NCBI GenBank assembly: GCA_031270425.1
Contig: JAISXQ010000001.1
Location: 1 to 5,885, forward strand
Reading direction: 5' to 3'
From: Prevotellaceae bacterium
GTDB lineage: Bacteria > Bacteroidota > Bacteroidia > Bacteroidales > Paludibacteraceae
DNA: 5,885 bases
The position numbers and the translations under genes were made by a program. Positions within the stretch are counted from its first letter, which is position 1. Each line of letters begins with the position of its first letter. Below the pieces are notes generated by a model, which saw nothing but the letters and a program-made list of their open reading frames with translations, was not told the DNA's origin and searched no databases. Shown here one piece after another: positions 1 through 5,885 of the stretch.

Positions 1-1476
1 CAAAAGCGTATTTTCATCGAGTTTCTCTATCTCTCCAATCGATTCAATATCAAACAGTTGTAGAGATTTATTTGAAAGATTGTAGCGCGTTATTCCGCCC
101 CACAAGCCGCCGATCCAAACAGTTTCGTCGTCGGCGTAAAGCGAATAAACATAGTTGGTGTTGATGGACAAATCCGGCGCGGTTTCATCTTTTTGGAAAT
201 TGTCGATTTTCCCGTTTTTCTTGTTGATGCGGTAGGCGCCCATGCCGTAACTTCCCGCCCAGATATTGCCCTGCTTATCTTGGCAAAACGAGATGATGAC
301 CACTTTCCGTTTTTGGCCGGTCAGGTAATGTTTCCATCGCTTCGAATGTGTTTGATAGCAGCTTAATCCGTTATTGGTACCGATCCACAAATCGCCGTCG
401 GAATCTTCAAACACAGCATGTACTTGATTGTTTATCAGCGAATTGGGTTCATTCAAAACATGTTGATATACTGAAATTTGCATAAGCAGCGGGTCGATGA
501 TATTCACGCCATTGGAAAACGTAGTAACCCACAAGCAATTATTTTCATCTACCAATACATCGTAGATGGCGTTGCTCGTCAGGCTGTTACCGATGTTTTC
601 GTCCGCATCGTAATGAATAAGCGGCAGATTGGTTTCGGCATCGATGATATACAAACCCGAACCGTCGGTGCCGACAACGATCCGGTCGTCGTCCACAATA
701 TTCAAGGAACGAATTGAAATATAAGGAATTTCAGGAAACAATGAATAAACAGTTTCCCGTTTGGTATCGTAAACGAAAACGCCCTTTTCAGCGGTGCCGA
801 TATACACTTTGTTTTGACGCCACAACAAAGATTGAACTTTCCCGATAGTCTCTCCGATGGCAATTTGATGTTGAACGTAAAAATCGCCGTTGCGTTTCGC
901 GCCCAAAATAAAAAGGAAATTTTTATTGCCGATAAAATAATTTCCATTGTCGTTTTGCACCATGCAAGTTGGATGATGGTTTTTCAAAACGTCGAGTTCT
1001 TTCAACTCGCCGGTCGCTTTGTTGAAAATATAGACGCCTTTATTGGAAAAAATCCACATCCGTCCTTGCCTGTCGTAATAAAACGAATAGACAAGCAAGT
1101 GCTTGGAATTTAATTGTTGGCGTATATCGAAAATCTGCTCGAAGCGGTCGATTTGCTTGTTGTATTCAAACACTTTACCATCTTGCATGGTTACCGAAAC
1201 CACACCCCAGTTGTTGACGGCCATTTGTGTATAGCTCGGATAATTTCCATATACAAGGCTGTCGTTGCTCAATAGATAATCCTTGACATACGAGCCGTCG
1301 TAGCGGTTGATACCGTTGTAAGTAGCAAACCAAATGAAACCGGAACTGTCTTTCTCCACCTGAAAAACTTGGTTGCTGCTCAATCCGTTATTTACGTTTA
1401 AATAGCTGAAACCCTGCGAATAAAGCGTCGGAGCAAAGCCGAAAAAAAGCAGCAGGATAAAAAGTTGCGATTTCAT
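1..1476 (-). CDS. Two-component regulator propeller protein, N-terminal part (HTCS-like sensor), cut by the window edge
   Basis: The frame is open from ATG at 1476 to the left edge, giving 492 residues without a stop; the C-terminus lies outside the window. Residues 1-21 form a signal peptide (MKSQ, a Leu/Phe-rich core, then a likely cut near LYSQ), so the protein enters the periplasm. Then come beta-propeller repeats of the two-component regulator type: NGLSSNQVFQV (30-40) with GFIWFATYNGINRYDG (46-61), GRMWIFSNKGVYIFN (138-152), NKVYIGTAEKGVFVYD (222-237), RIVVGTDGSGLYIID (265-279), CLWVTTFSNGVNIID (324-338), DLWIGTNNGLSCY (372-384), NIWAGSYGMGAYRIN (414-428) and TVWIGGLWGGITRYN (452-466). 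In Bacteroidota these propellers usually form the periplasmic half of hybrid two-component sensors that detect oligosaccharides and switch on nearby utilisation genes. The Y_Y_Y, kinase, receiver and AraC parts would lie beyond the edge, so a shorter propeller regulator (for example with a LuxR-type HTH) is equally possible. It starts 12 bp after the GH2-like ORF, which suggests co-transcription with the sugar genes and a mannose-related ligand (inference). Confidence 0.88.
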   Translation of the reverse strand, partial: MKSQLFILLLFFGFAPTLYSQGFSYLNVNNGLSSNQVFQVEKDSSGFIWFATYNGINRYDGSYVKDYLLSNDSLVYGNYPSYTQMAVNNWGVVSVTMQDGKVFEYNKQIDRFEQIFDIRQQLNSKHLLVYSFYYDRQGRMWIFSNKGVYIFNKATGELKELDVLKNHHPTCMVQNDNGNYFIGNKNFLFILGAKRNGDFYVQHQIAIGETIGKVQSLLWRQNKVYIGTAEKGVFVYDTKRETVYSLFPEIPYISIRSLNIVDDDRIVVGTDGSGLYIIDAETNLPLIHYDADENIGNSLTSNAIYDVLVDENNCLWVTTFSNGVNIIDPLLMQISVYQHVLNEPNSLINNQVHAVFEDSDGDLWIGTNNGLSCYQTHSKRWKHYLTGQKRKVVIISFCQDKQGNIWAGSYGMGAYRINKKNGKIDNFQKDETAPDLSINTNYVYSLYADDETVWIGGLWGGITRYNLSNKSLQLFDIESIGEIEKLDENTLL

Positions 1477-1488
1477 CTGATTGGAAAA

Positions 1489-1884
1489 TTATAGAGTTAC
1501 TTTTTTTATCTGTTTTGTTGCATTCCGCGAATCAATTACACATTTGATTTCCCTGGTCGATAATTCTTCGCGCAGTTTAATTGACATGACGCTATTTTTT
1601 TCTTCGCCGGTTAAAAGCCAGAAGTAGTTTTCGTTTGTAAAAAACGTACATTTTGGCTGTTTAATATCAAAAAATGTCATTAGCGAAGGATTTTTACCTG
1701 TGTTTTTTACCGTAAACGACTTTGCTTGACGGTACAACGAATCGTCTAAAATACTAACGGAAATATCGGCGGTAAATTGCGGTGCATCATGTAGAGACGT
1801 TGCGCGCAACGTCTCTACTGTAACAGGAAAATTTTCACCCGCCCGCCACAGCAAACAGCGTATTGATATATTTATAAATGCCAT
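1489..1884 (-). CDS. Short ORF resembling the C-terminal Ig-like domain of GH2 beta-mannosidase/exo-glucosaminidase; probable remnant
   Basis: A 131-residue ORF starting 6 bp after the kinase stop and ending 12 bp before the propeller gene. I see no signal peptide, catalytic barrel or active-site glutamates. The pattern LLWRAGENFPVTV (11-23), then ISVSILDD, VKNTGKNPSLMTFFDI and finally FFTNENYFWLLTGEEK followed by a short strand ending in SRNA, resembles the last Ig-fold of GH2 beta-mannosidases and exo-beta-glucosaminidases, where a segment like 'F(T/S)DNYFxLLPGEEKT' is common. Full enzymes of that group have roughly 800-900 residues, so about six-sevenths is absent. I infer a deletion that left the 3' end of the gene in frame behind the kinase. 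Residues of about 22-32 are encoded by a 28-bp palindromic repeat (1791-1818) and are unlikely to be native to the fold. On its own the product should have no hydrolase activity. A genuine small beta-sandwich protein cannot be excluded. The ORF is sure; the family call rests on recalled motifs only. Confidence 0.55.
   Translation of the reverse strand: MAFINISIRCLLWRAGENFPVTVETLRATSLHDAPQFTADISVSILDDSLYRQAKSFTVKNTGKNPSLMTFFDIKQPKCTFFTNENYFWLLTGEEKNSVMSIKLREELSTREIKCVIDSRNATKQIKKVTL
1791..1818. repeat. Perfect 28-bp palindromic repeat inside the GH2-like ORF
   Basis: The left arm GTAGAGACGTTGCG is followed directly by its exact reverse complement CGCAACGTCTCTAC, with no spacer, so either strand can fold into a hairpin (or the duplex into a cruciform). 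The bases just outside do not pair (T opposite T). The GTAGAGACG...CGTCTCTAC ends match what I recall of a dispersed palindromic repeat family seen in many Bacteroidota and cyanobacteria genomes, usually between genes. Here it sits within a reading frame and is translated as part of VETLRATSL. There is no U-run after it on the minus strand, so it is not a standard intrinsic terminator, but in mRNA it could pause a ribosome or serve as an RNase processing site. Confidence 0.85.
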
Positions 1885-1890
1885 TCTATT

Positions 1891-2982
1891 TTACAGATTT
1901 GATAATGCAAAAGAATATGCACCCAAGGCAATAGCCCTGCTTGTTCCAAGCGAAGAAAGCACAATCGCCGTTTGTTTCACAGAGTTATAATGCACTTTAC
2001 GGTTGGAAAAAGGCACATTTATCGTTGTAGCTTTTTCTTTGAAAAATTCAACACGGTCGTTTTCGTCCGACAAATCAAGCGCTTTCATTTGCAAACGGTC
2101 AAATTTTTGCCCGCTAAAAGCGCCAAGTTGCACATTCAATTCATTTTTTAACGATGGTAGAATGTATTTTATAGCGCCCACAATGCCGCCGCCCAAGACA
2201 ATAATACCATCGGTAAATGTTTGCAAACATGCAATAGCGTCGCCCGCCGCCTCGCCAAATTGCGCAAAACTACGCAGGGCGGCTTCGCGGTCGCCGACTT
2301 TGTTTCCTTCGGCAATATCAAATATTTCTTTAGGCGTTAAAAATGTGTTTTTCTCTTTTGCCAACTCGTTATACACCCTCGTAATCGCACGAATACTAAC
2401 ACTTTCTTCAACAATTTTATCGGGATAAATTTTGTTGCGTAAGACCCAAATATCGCCGCCGCAACCGTTATCGCCTGTCAGCAAATGATTATTAATAACT
2501 ACGCCCGCGCCAAATCCGGTTCCGAAAGTAAGCGCGGTAAGATTGTGATAGCGTTTACTGTTGCCATTTTTCGCTAATTCATCGTTGAGCATGGGTAAAG
2601 CGCCTGCCAGCGCTTCGCCAAAAGCAAACAAATTTCCGTCGTTATTAATGAAAACAGGCAGGTTGAATTTATCTTCGAGAAATGCGCCCAAAGCCACACC
2701 GCCGCGAAAAGCGGGAAAATTAGGCAAATCGCCAATGACGCCATTTTTGTAATCGGCCGGTCCGGGGAAGGCAAAACTTATTGCCGAAATCTCTCCATCA
2801 ACTTCGTTTTGCAAGCGGCAAAAACCATTTTCGATTGTTTCAAGGCAAGGTTTTATATCGTTTGGCTCTGCCGGCAACGAAAAAGGCTGCGTAATTTCCC
2901 TGTTGCCCTGCAAAGCGGAAAATACAAAATTTGTACCGCCTGCATCAAGCGTAAGCACTATTCTTTGGTCGTTTCTATACAT
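1891..2982 (-). CDS. ROK-family sugar kinase (probable hexose/mannose kinase)
   Basis: A 363-residue cytoplasmic kinase of the ROK (repressor, ORF, kinase) family, expected to phosphorylate a hexose with ATP. Visible motifs in order: DAGGTN (13-18), the phosphate-1 loop; SFAFPGPADY (69-78); FINNDGN (111-117), with D115 as the expected catalytic base; FGTGFGAG (153-160), the phosphate-2 loop; and IVLGGGIVGA (261-270), the adenosine-side loop. There is no N-terminal HTH, so it is an enzyme rather than a NagC/XylR-type repressor. Where glucokinase-like ROK proteins have ExGH and then a CxCGxxGCxE zinc site, this protein has CGGDIWVLRNKIYPD (174-188) and no cysteine cluster. It therefore belongs to a zinc-less branch. 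The length is somewhat above the usual 290-330, mainly from a C-terminal stretch near 300-340. The ATG lies in the 3' end of the permease gene (shared ATGTATAG), implying translational coupling. Its place beside a mannose-6-phosphate isomerase suggests mannose as substrate; fructose, glucose or another hexose remains possible. Confidence 0.85.
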   Translation of the reverse strand: MYRNDQRIVLTLDAGGTNFVFSALQGNREITQPFSLPAEPNDIKPCLETIENGFCRLQNEVDGEISAISFAFPGPADYKNGVIGDLPNFPAFRGGVALGAFLEDKFNLPVFINNDGNLFAFGEALAGALPMLNDELAKNGNSKRYHNLTALTFGTGFGAGVVINNHLLTGDNGCGGDIWVLRNKIYPDKIVEESVSIRAITRVYNELAKEKNTFLTPKEIFDIAEGNKVGDREAALRSFAQFGEAAGDAIACLQTFTDGIIVLGGGIVGAIKYILPSLKNELNVQLGAFSGQKFDRLQMKALDLSDENDRVEFFKEKATTINVPFSNRKVHYNSVKQTAIVLSSLGTSRAIALGAYSFALSNL

Positions 2983-4114
2983 TTTTCAGCAATTTTCGAG
3001 ACAACAACAATAAATAAACAACGCACAACAACAAAACTACAAAACTCAGGCTTACATTTGAAATGTTTATGACCGCTCCTATGATCGGCGACACAACGGC
3101 GCCTCCGGCAACGCCCATAATCATTAATGCCGAAATTTCATTCGTTAATTTGGGTTTATATTGCAAGGCTATTGTAAAAATAATTGAAAAAACATTGGCG
3201 CAAGAAAAACCAACAAGAAAAATTCCTGCAAGCAACAGCCATTGTTGCGATGCAAAAATCAACATCAGAAAAGCGACGACAGACGCCAGCATATTAAAGA
3301 ATTGATATTTTGCAGGCTTTATTTTTATCAGAAAAAATGCGCCGAGAAACGCGCCGAGCGTGCGTGCGCCAAAATACAAACTCGACCCCAATGCAGCAGC
3401 GCCGGTACTTGCGCCTAAACGAAATTTCAACAGTTGGGGGGTATAAACATTCATACAAACGTCGATACCGACAATCAACAAAATGCCGATAAAAAGTTGA
3501 AAAACAAAACCATCTTTGAGCATCGCCGCCGTTTTTCCAAAAGTGGCAGGTTCGTTATTGCTTTTTTCTACATGAATGGAGCAGAGCAACACAAGCGACA
3601 AAACAGAAACAGCGGCATAAACCACAAACACAAACCGCCATTCTCCAAAATATGTAACGCCTATACCCGCAACGATTGGTCCCAAAAACGAGGCAACCGC
3701 TTTTATAAACTGTCCGAAAGTGAGCGTACTCGCCAATTTATTTTCGGCAACAATACCGGAGACAAGCGGATTGAGCGACACCTGCAATATCGTATTGCTG
3801 ACGCCAAGCAACGAAAACGCTGTAATCGCCGCATAAAAATTATAACTCACGCAGGGTAAAACAACGGAAACTATCCCCAATGCAATCGCTATCAGAACCG
3901 TTTTTTTCTGTCCGATGCGGCTCATTAAAACGCCTGTGGGAATGGAAATTACCGCAAACCAAAAGAAAACCATCATAGGAATAACGGCTGTTGCAAGGTT
4001 GCCGAGTTGGAAATCATCCTTGATATAGTTGGTTGCCACGCCCGCTAAATCAACCGTTCCCATTACAAAAAAACCAAGCATAACGGATATAAATATCACA
4101 AACTTATTTTTCAT
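2975..4114 (-). CDS. MFS sugar permease (FucP/GluP-like)
   Basis: A 379-residue inner-membrane transporter with about 12 hydrophobic helices and short loops, typical of the major facilitator superfamily. The inter-helix motif GVLMSRIGQKKT (61-72) is the MFS motif A. QVSLNPLVSG (111-120) and TFGQFIKAVASFLGPIVAG (132-150) resemble the proton-coupled fucose/glucose/galactose permease branch. An acidic residue in the first helix (D22 of MGTVDLAG) could take part in proton or sugar coupling. A central hydrophilic loop near VEKSNNEPATFGK joins the two six-helix halves. I chose ATG at 4114: it lies 11 bp after the isomerase stop, and MKNKFVIFISVMLGFF begins directly with the first membrane helix. 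The in-frame ATG at 4159 would add 15 polar residues and overlap the upstream gene by 34 bp. The 3' end overlaps the kinase start by 8 bp. It likely imports the free hexose that the kinase next phosphorylates; substrate identity is inferred from neighbours. Confidence 0.87.
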   Translation of the reverse strand: MKNKFVIFISVMLGFFVMGTVDLAGVATNYIKDDFQLGNLATAVIPMMVFFWFAVISIPTGVLMSRIGQKKTVLIAIALGIVSVVLPCVSYNFYAAITAFSLLGVSNTILQVSLNPLVSGIVAENKLASTLTFGQFIKAVASFLGPIVAGIGVTYFGEWRFVFVVYAAVSVLSLVLLCSIHVEKSNNEPATFGKTAAMLKDGFVFQLFIGILLIVGIDVCMNVYTPQLLKFRLGASTGAAALGSSLYFGARTLGAFLGAFFLIKIKPAKYQFFNMLASVVAFLMLIFASQQWLLLAGIFLVGFSCANVFSIIFTIALQYKPKLTNEISALMIMGVAGGAVVSPIIGAVINISNVSLSFVVLLLCVVYLLLLSRKLLKNV

Positions 4115-4125
4115 CTTTTTAAAAA

Positions 4126-5844
4126 TTAAATTCGAACGGATGCTTTGACTGTTATACATCGCCGGCCTTCCGACAATCCGTAAGGTCGTATGGAATAATG
4201 TTTTACATTTTCAGGAACAATAAATGTTTCCGCATAATGCACAACAAACGGTTCAAATGCATTTTCGGGACTTTCCACTATTACCTCTTCTCCTTCGGCA
4301 AGATTCAGCACATTAAGGCTGCCATTGGTAAAATGTTCTATTTTTTCAGAAAAATAATGCCGGCGCGTTTCGATAAATTCATTGGGATGAAGTCCTGTTT
4401 TTTCTTCGCACCATCCATTTTCCCGGCAAACCGGCGTAATCGCATTAACAAGATTTTTCTTTGTATAATCCGTATCCCGTTTCCAATCAATCACTTCGAC
4501 GCCTCGTTCTATATTTATCGGACGCGGTTTGCCGTCTAAGCCCAAACGTCCCCAGTCCCACATTTTGAACGTAAAAATGCTTGGCGTAGAACTGATTTCA
4601 AGCACCAGTCCGCCTTCACCCGAACAATGCACCGTGCCTCCGGGAATAAGAAAATGGTCGTGCCGTTTGGCGGGAATCCGGTTTGCATATTTTTCAGGTT
4701 CAAACATCGTTTCGCCGCGCTGTGCGCTATGCAAATCGGCTATCATTTTTTCGCGGTCGATATTGTTTTTTAACCCGATAAAAACAGAAGCCTTCTCTTC
4801 TGTATGCAGCAGGTAATAACTTTCATCTTGCGTGTAGTGCATACCAAAATTCTGCTGAATGAATTGCGTGGTCGGATGCACCTGAAAACTGAGGTTGCCG
4901 CCTTCAACGGTGTCAAGCATGTCGAAGCGAATAGGAAACTGCTTGCCGAAACGCGCTTCGACCGCTTCGCCAAGCAGTTCGCGACTCTTCAAAAGCGTCA
5001 AATTCATTGCGGGCAATTCAAACAATGTTCCGTTGATTTTCAATAACAAACTATTTTCCTCCGGCACGCAATCGAAGCCCCAACCGTAATTTTTTTCATC
5101 CTCCGGAAGTCCAAAAGTGCGTTTCATAAATTGTCCGCCCCAAGGTGCAGGCGCAAAAAACGGCGCCACGCGAAACGGTTTCTTAATCGTTTTTTCTATG
5201 CCTTTGAAAAAAGTTTCCCTGTCGGTTAATTTTGGATTTTTCCTGCAATTTGTATCCAGGAAAAAATCAATTTTCCGAAAAAAACTGTCTTTATGAGCGT
5301 CGCAAATGCGCCAATCGTTAAAATAGCCGCGCTTATATTGCAAGGAAACATCCTCGCCGCTATTATCCACTCCCAACGACGTTGCCGAATGTTCGGCAAA
5401 TCGCTTCTGTATCTCCCAACGCGCCATATCGGCATAAATCAAGCAGACATTTTCGGATGTTACCAAGGCCGCGCCACAACCGGTAATGATTATTTTTCCA
5501 CTGCAATTTTGAATTTCCTGTCGCGTTGTTTGTAATTTCCCGTCATCAAAATAATCCGACATTTGTAGATTGGTAACATAGCCAAAAAGCGCATCGTCGG
5601 TTATAAACCGCTTTGTCATTTGAATAATTTCGCTCTCGCTTTTGAAAAGACGGCGCGTATCAATCAACAAATCGGGATTCAATTTTGCAAATTCCGATAA
5701 AATTTCGTTTTCATCCGCTCCGACATAGTAATCAACAACAAGCGTTTTTTCTTGCAAAATTTCGCCCGCTTTTTCGATGATTTTATCCCAAGTTTGCAGC
5801 AAAAAGCCATCTATATCAGTTGCCGGAAACAAATCGTAATTCAT
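4126..5844 (-). CDS. Class I mannose-6-phosphate isomerase, long form with N-terminal kinase-like domain
   Basis: A 572-residue protein. The C-terminal part (about 225-572) is a cupin of the type I phosphomannose isomerase family, which interconverts mannose-6-phosphate and fructose-6-phosphate using a metal. It begins with PFRVAPFFAPAPWGGQFMKR (223-242). The four expected metal ligands are visible: Q321 and H323 in SFQVHP, E341 in TQDESYYLL, and H406 in PGGTVHCSGEGG. The active-site arginine is R433 in KMWDWGRLGLDGKPRP. The N-terminal part (about 1-220) is absent from the usual roughly 300-390 residue isomerases. It carries IIITGCGAALV (118-128), LIYADMARWEIQ (135-146) and YKRGYFNDWRICDAHK (170-185), features I recall from long (about 580-residue) isomerases in Firmicutes and Bacteroidota. 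Its layout recalls uridine-kinase-like P-loop folds, but no GxxGxGK(S/T) is seen. ATG at 5844 is the first methionine of the conserved frame. It is the first complete gene of the array and would feed the kinase product into glycolysis. The family is near certain; the precise substrate is inferred. Confidence 0.9.
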   Translation of the reverse strand: MNYDLFPATDIDGFLLQTWDKIIEKAGEILQEKTLVVDYYVGADENEILSEFAKLNPDLLIDTRRLFKSESEIIQMTKRFITDDALFGYVTNLQMSDYFDDGKLQTTRQEIQNCSGKIIITGCGAALVTSENVCLIYADMARWEIQKRFAEHSATSLGVDNSGEDVSLQYKRGYFNDWRICDAHKDSFFRKIDFFLDTNCRKNPKLTDRETFFKGIEKTIKKPFRVAPFFAPAPWGGQFMKRTFGLPEDEKNYGWGFDCVPEENSLLLKINGTLFELPAMNLTLLKSRELLGEAVEARFGKQFPIRFDMLDTVEGGNLSFQVHPTTQFIQQNFGMHYTQDESYYLLHTEEKASVFIGLKNNIDREKMIADLHSAQRGETMFEPEKYANRIPAKRHDHFLIPGGTVHCSGEGGLVLEISSTPSIFTFKMWDWGRLGLDGKPRPINIERGVEVIDWKRDTDYTKKNLVNAITPVCRENGWCEEKTGLHPNEFIETRRHYFSEKIEHFTNGSLNVLNLAEGEEVIVESPENAFEPFVVHYAETFIVPENVKHYSIRPYGLSEGRRCITVKASVRI

Positions 5845-5885
5845 AAATGCTTATTTTTTGGTTAATTCTTTTTTTGAGGTGCTAT
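5845..5885 (-). other. A-rich leader before the isomerase gene; may contain the end of an upstream gene
   Basis: The 41 bp upstream of the isomerase ATG are A-rich on the coding strand, with no Shine-Dalgarno sequence and no visible Bacteroidota promoter (TTTG and TAnnTTTG). Two frames entering from the right edge end here: one reads IAPQKKN and stops at 5864-5862, the other reads STSKKELTKK and stops at 5853-5851, 6 bp before the ATG. Either would be a plausible gene end at operon spacing. The stretch is too short to decide. Confidence 0.3.

Larger units (their letters stand above)
1..5844 (-). other. Putative five-gene sugar-salvage operon
   Basis: All five reading frames point the same way, with junctions of 11 bp (isomerase to permease), minus 8 bp (permease to kinase), 6 bp (kinase to GH2-like ORF) and 12 bp (GH2-like ORF to propeller gene). 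No junction has room for a promoter or a hairpin with a T-run, so one transcript is the simplest reading. Isomerase, permease and kinase together make a complete route from outside hexose to fructose-6-phosphate. No SusC/SusD pair is present in the window. The operon start may lie further right, because only 41 bp precede the first ATG. Confidence 0.7.

Noticed and set aside
478..1113. Short plus- and minus-strand frames within the propeller region.
   Set aside because: The minus frame running from 1476 to the edge encodes clear propeller repeats and a signal peptide, so these are shadows.
1791..1818. The palindrome as an intrinsic terminator for the sugar operon.
   Set aside because: No T-run follows on the minus strand and it sits mid-ORF; a dispersed repeat is the better call.
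2003..2428. Plus-strand frame of 141 codons opposite the kinase gene.
   Set aside because: Antisense shadow of a conserved ROK gene, with low-complexity Ser/Ala/Pro content and no recognisable motif.
3434..3859. Plus-strand frame of 141 codons opposite the permease gene.
   Set aside because: Composition rich in Asn/Arg/Lys mirrors antisense of membrane-helix codons; no domain pattern.
4115..4159. Extended permease start at 4159, giving 15 more residues.
   Set aside because: The extension is polar, overlaps the isomerase gene by 34 bp and lacks family resemblance; ATG 4114 sits directly before the first membrane helix.
4937..4979. Inverted repeat AACTGCTTG ... CAAGCAGTT with a 25-bp loop.
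   Set aside because: It lies within the well-conserved isomerase coding region, has no T-run and has a long loop; a chance or codon-driven hairpin is more likely.
1..5885. CRISPR array, tRNA or rRNA genes, complete insertion sequence.
   Set aside because: No regularly spaced repeats, cloverleaf-like segment, rRNA stretch or transposase motif was seen on either strand by eye.

Overview
The window looks like Bacteroidota (Bacteroidales-type) DNA. The reasons are the hybrid-two-component-type sensor propeller at the left edge, a carbohydrate locus packed on one strand, moderate-to-low GC, A/T-rich start regions without Shine-Dalgarno sequences, and family resemblances of the sugar genes. This is inference from gene content and I cannot name a genus.

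All genes read on the minus strand, from the right edge to the left, as one tight array. They are: (1) a 572-residue class I mannose-6-phosphate isomerase with an extra N-terminal domain (5844-4126); (2) an MFS sugar permease (4114-2975, 11 bp after gene 1); (3) a ROK-family sugar kinase (2982-1891, overlapping the permease by 8 bp); (4) a 131-residue ORF that resembles only the C-terminal Ig-like end of GH2 beta-mannosidase or exo-glucosaminidase enzymes (1884-1489, 6 bp after the kinase); and (5) the N-terminal 492 residues of a secreted or periplasmic two-component-regulator propeller protein (1476 to the left edge, 12 bp after gene 4). No stretch over 300 bp lacks a gene. The plus-strand reading frames are shadows of these genes.

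The simplest joint reading is a mannose or mannoside salvage operon. The permease would import a free hexose, the ROK kinase would phosphorylate it, and the isomerase would convert mannose-6-phosphate to fructose-6-phosphate for glycolysis. The propeller protein would sense a related glycan in the periplasm. The GH2-like fragment suggests that a mannoside-cleaving enzyme once stood between kinase and sensor and was mostly deleted. Mannose specificity is inferred from the isomerase and the GH2 resemblance; nothing in the kinase or permease sequence proves it.

The most unusual local structure is a perfect 28-bp palindrome (1791-1818) inside the GH2-like ORF. It resembles dispersed palindromic repeats known from Bacteroidota and cyanobacteria and is translated in frame. 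I do not see a clearly new multi-gene system. The points that merit a second look are the GH2 fragment, the palindrome within it, the kinase-like N-terminal domain of the isomerase without a Walker A motif, and the ROK kinase without the usual zinc motif.
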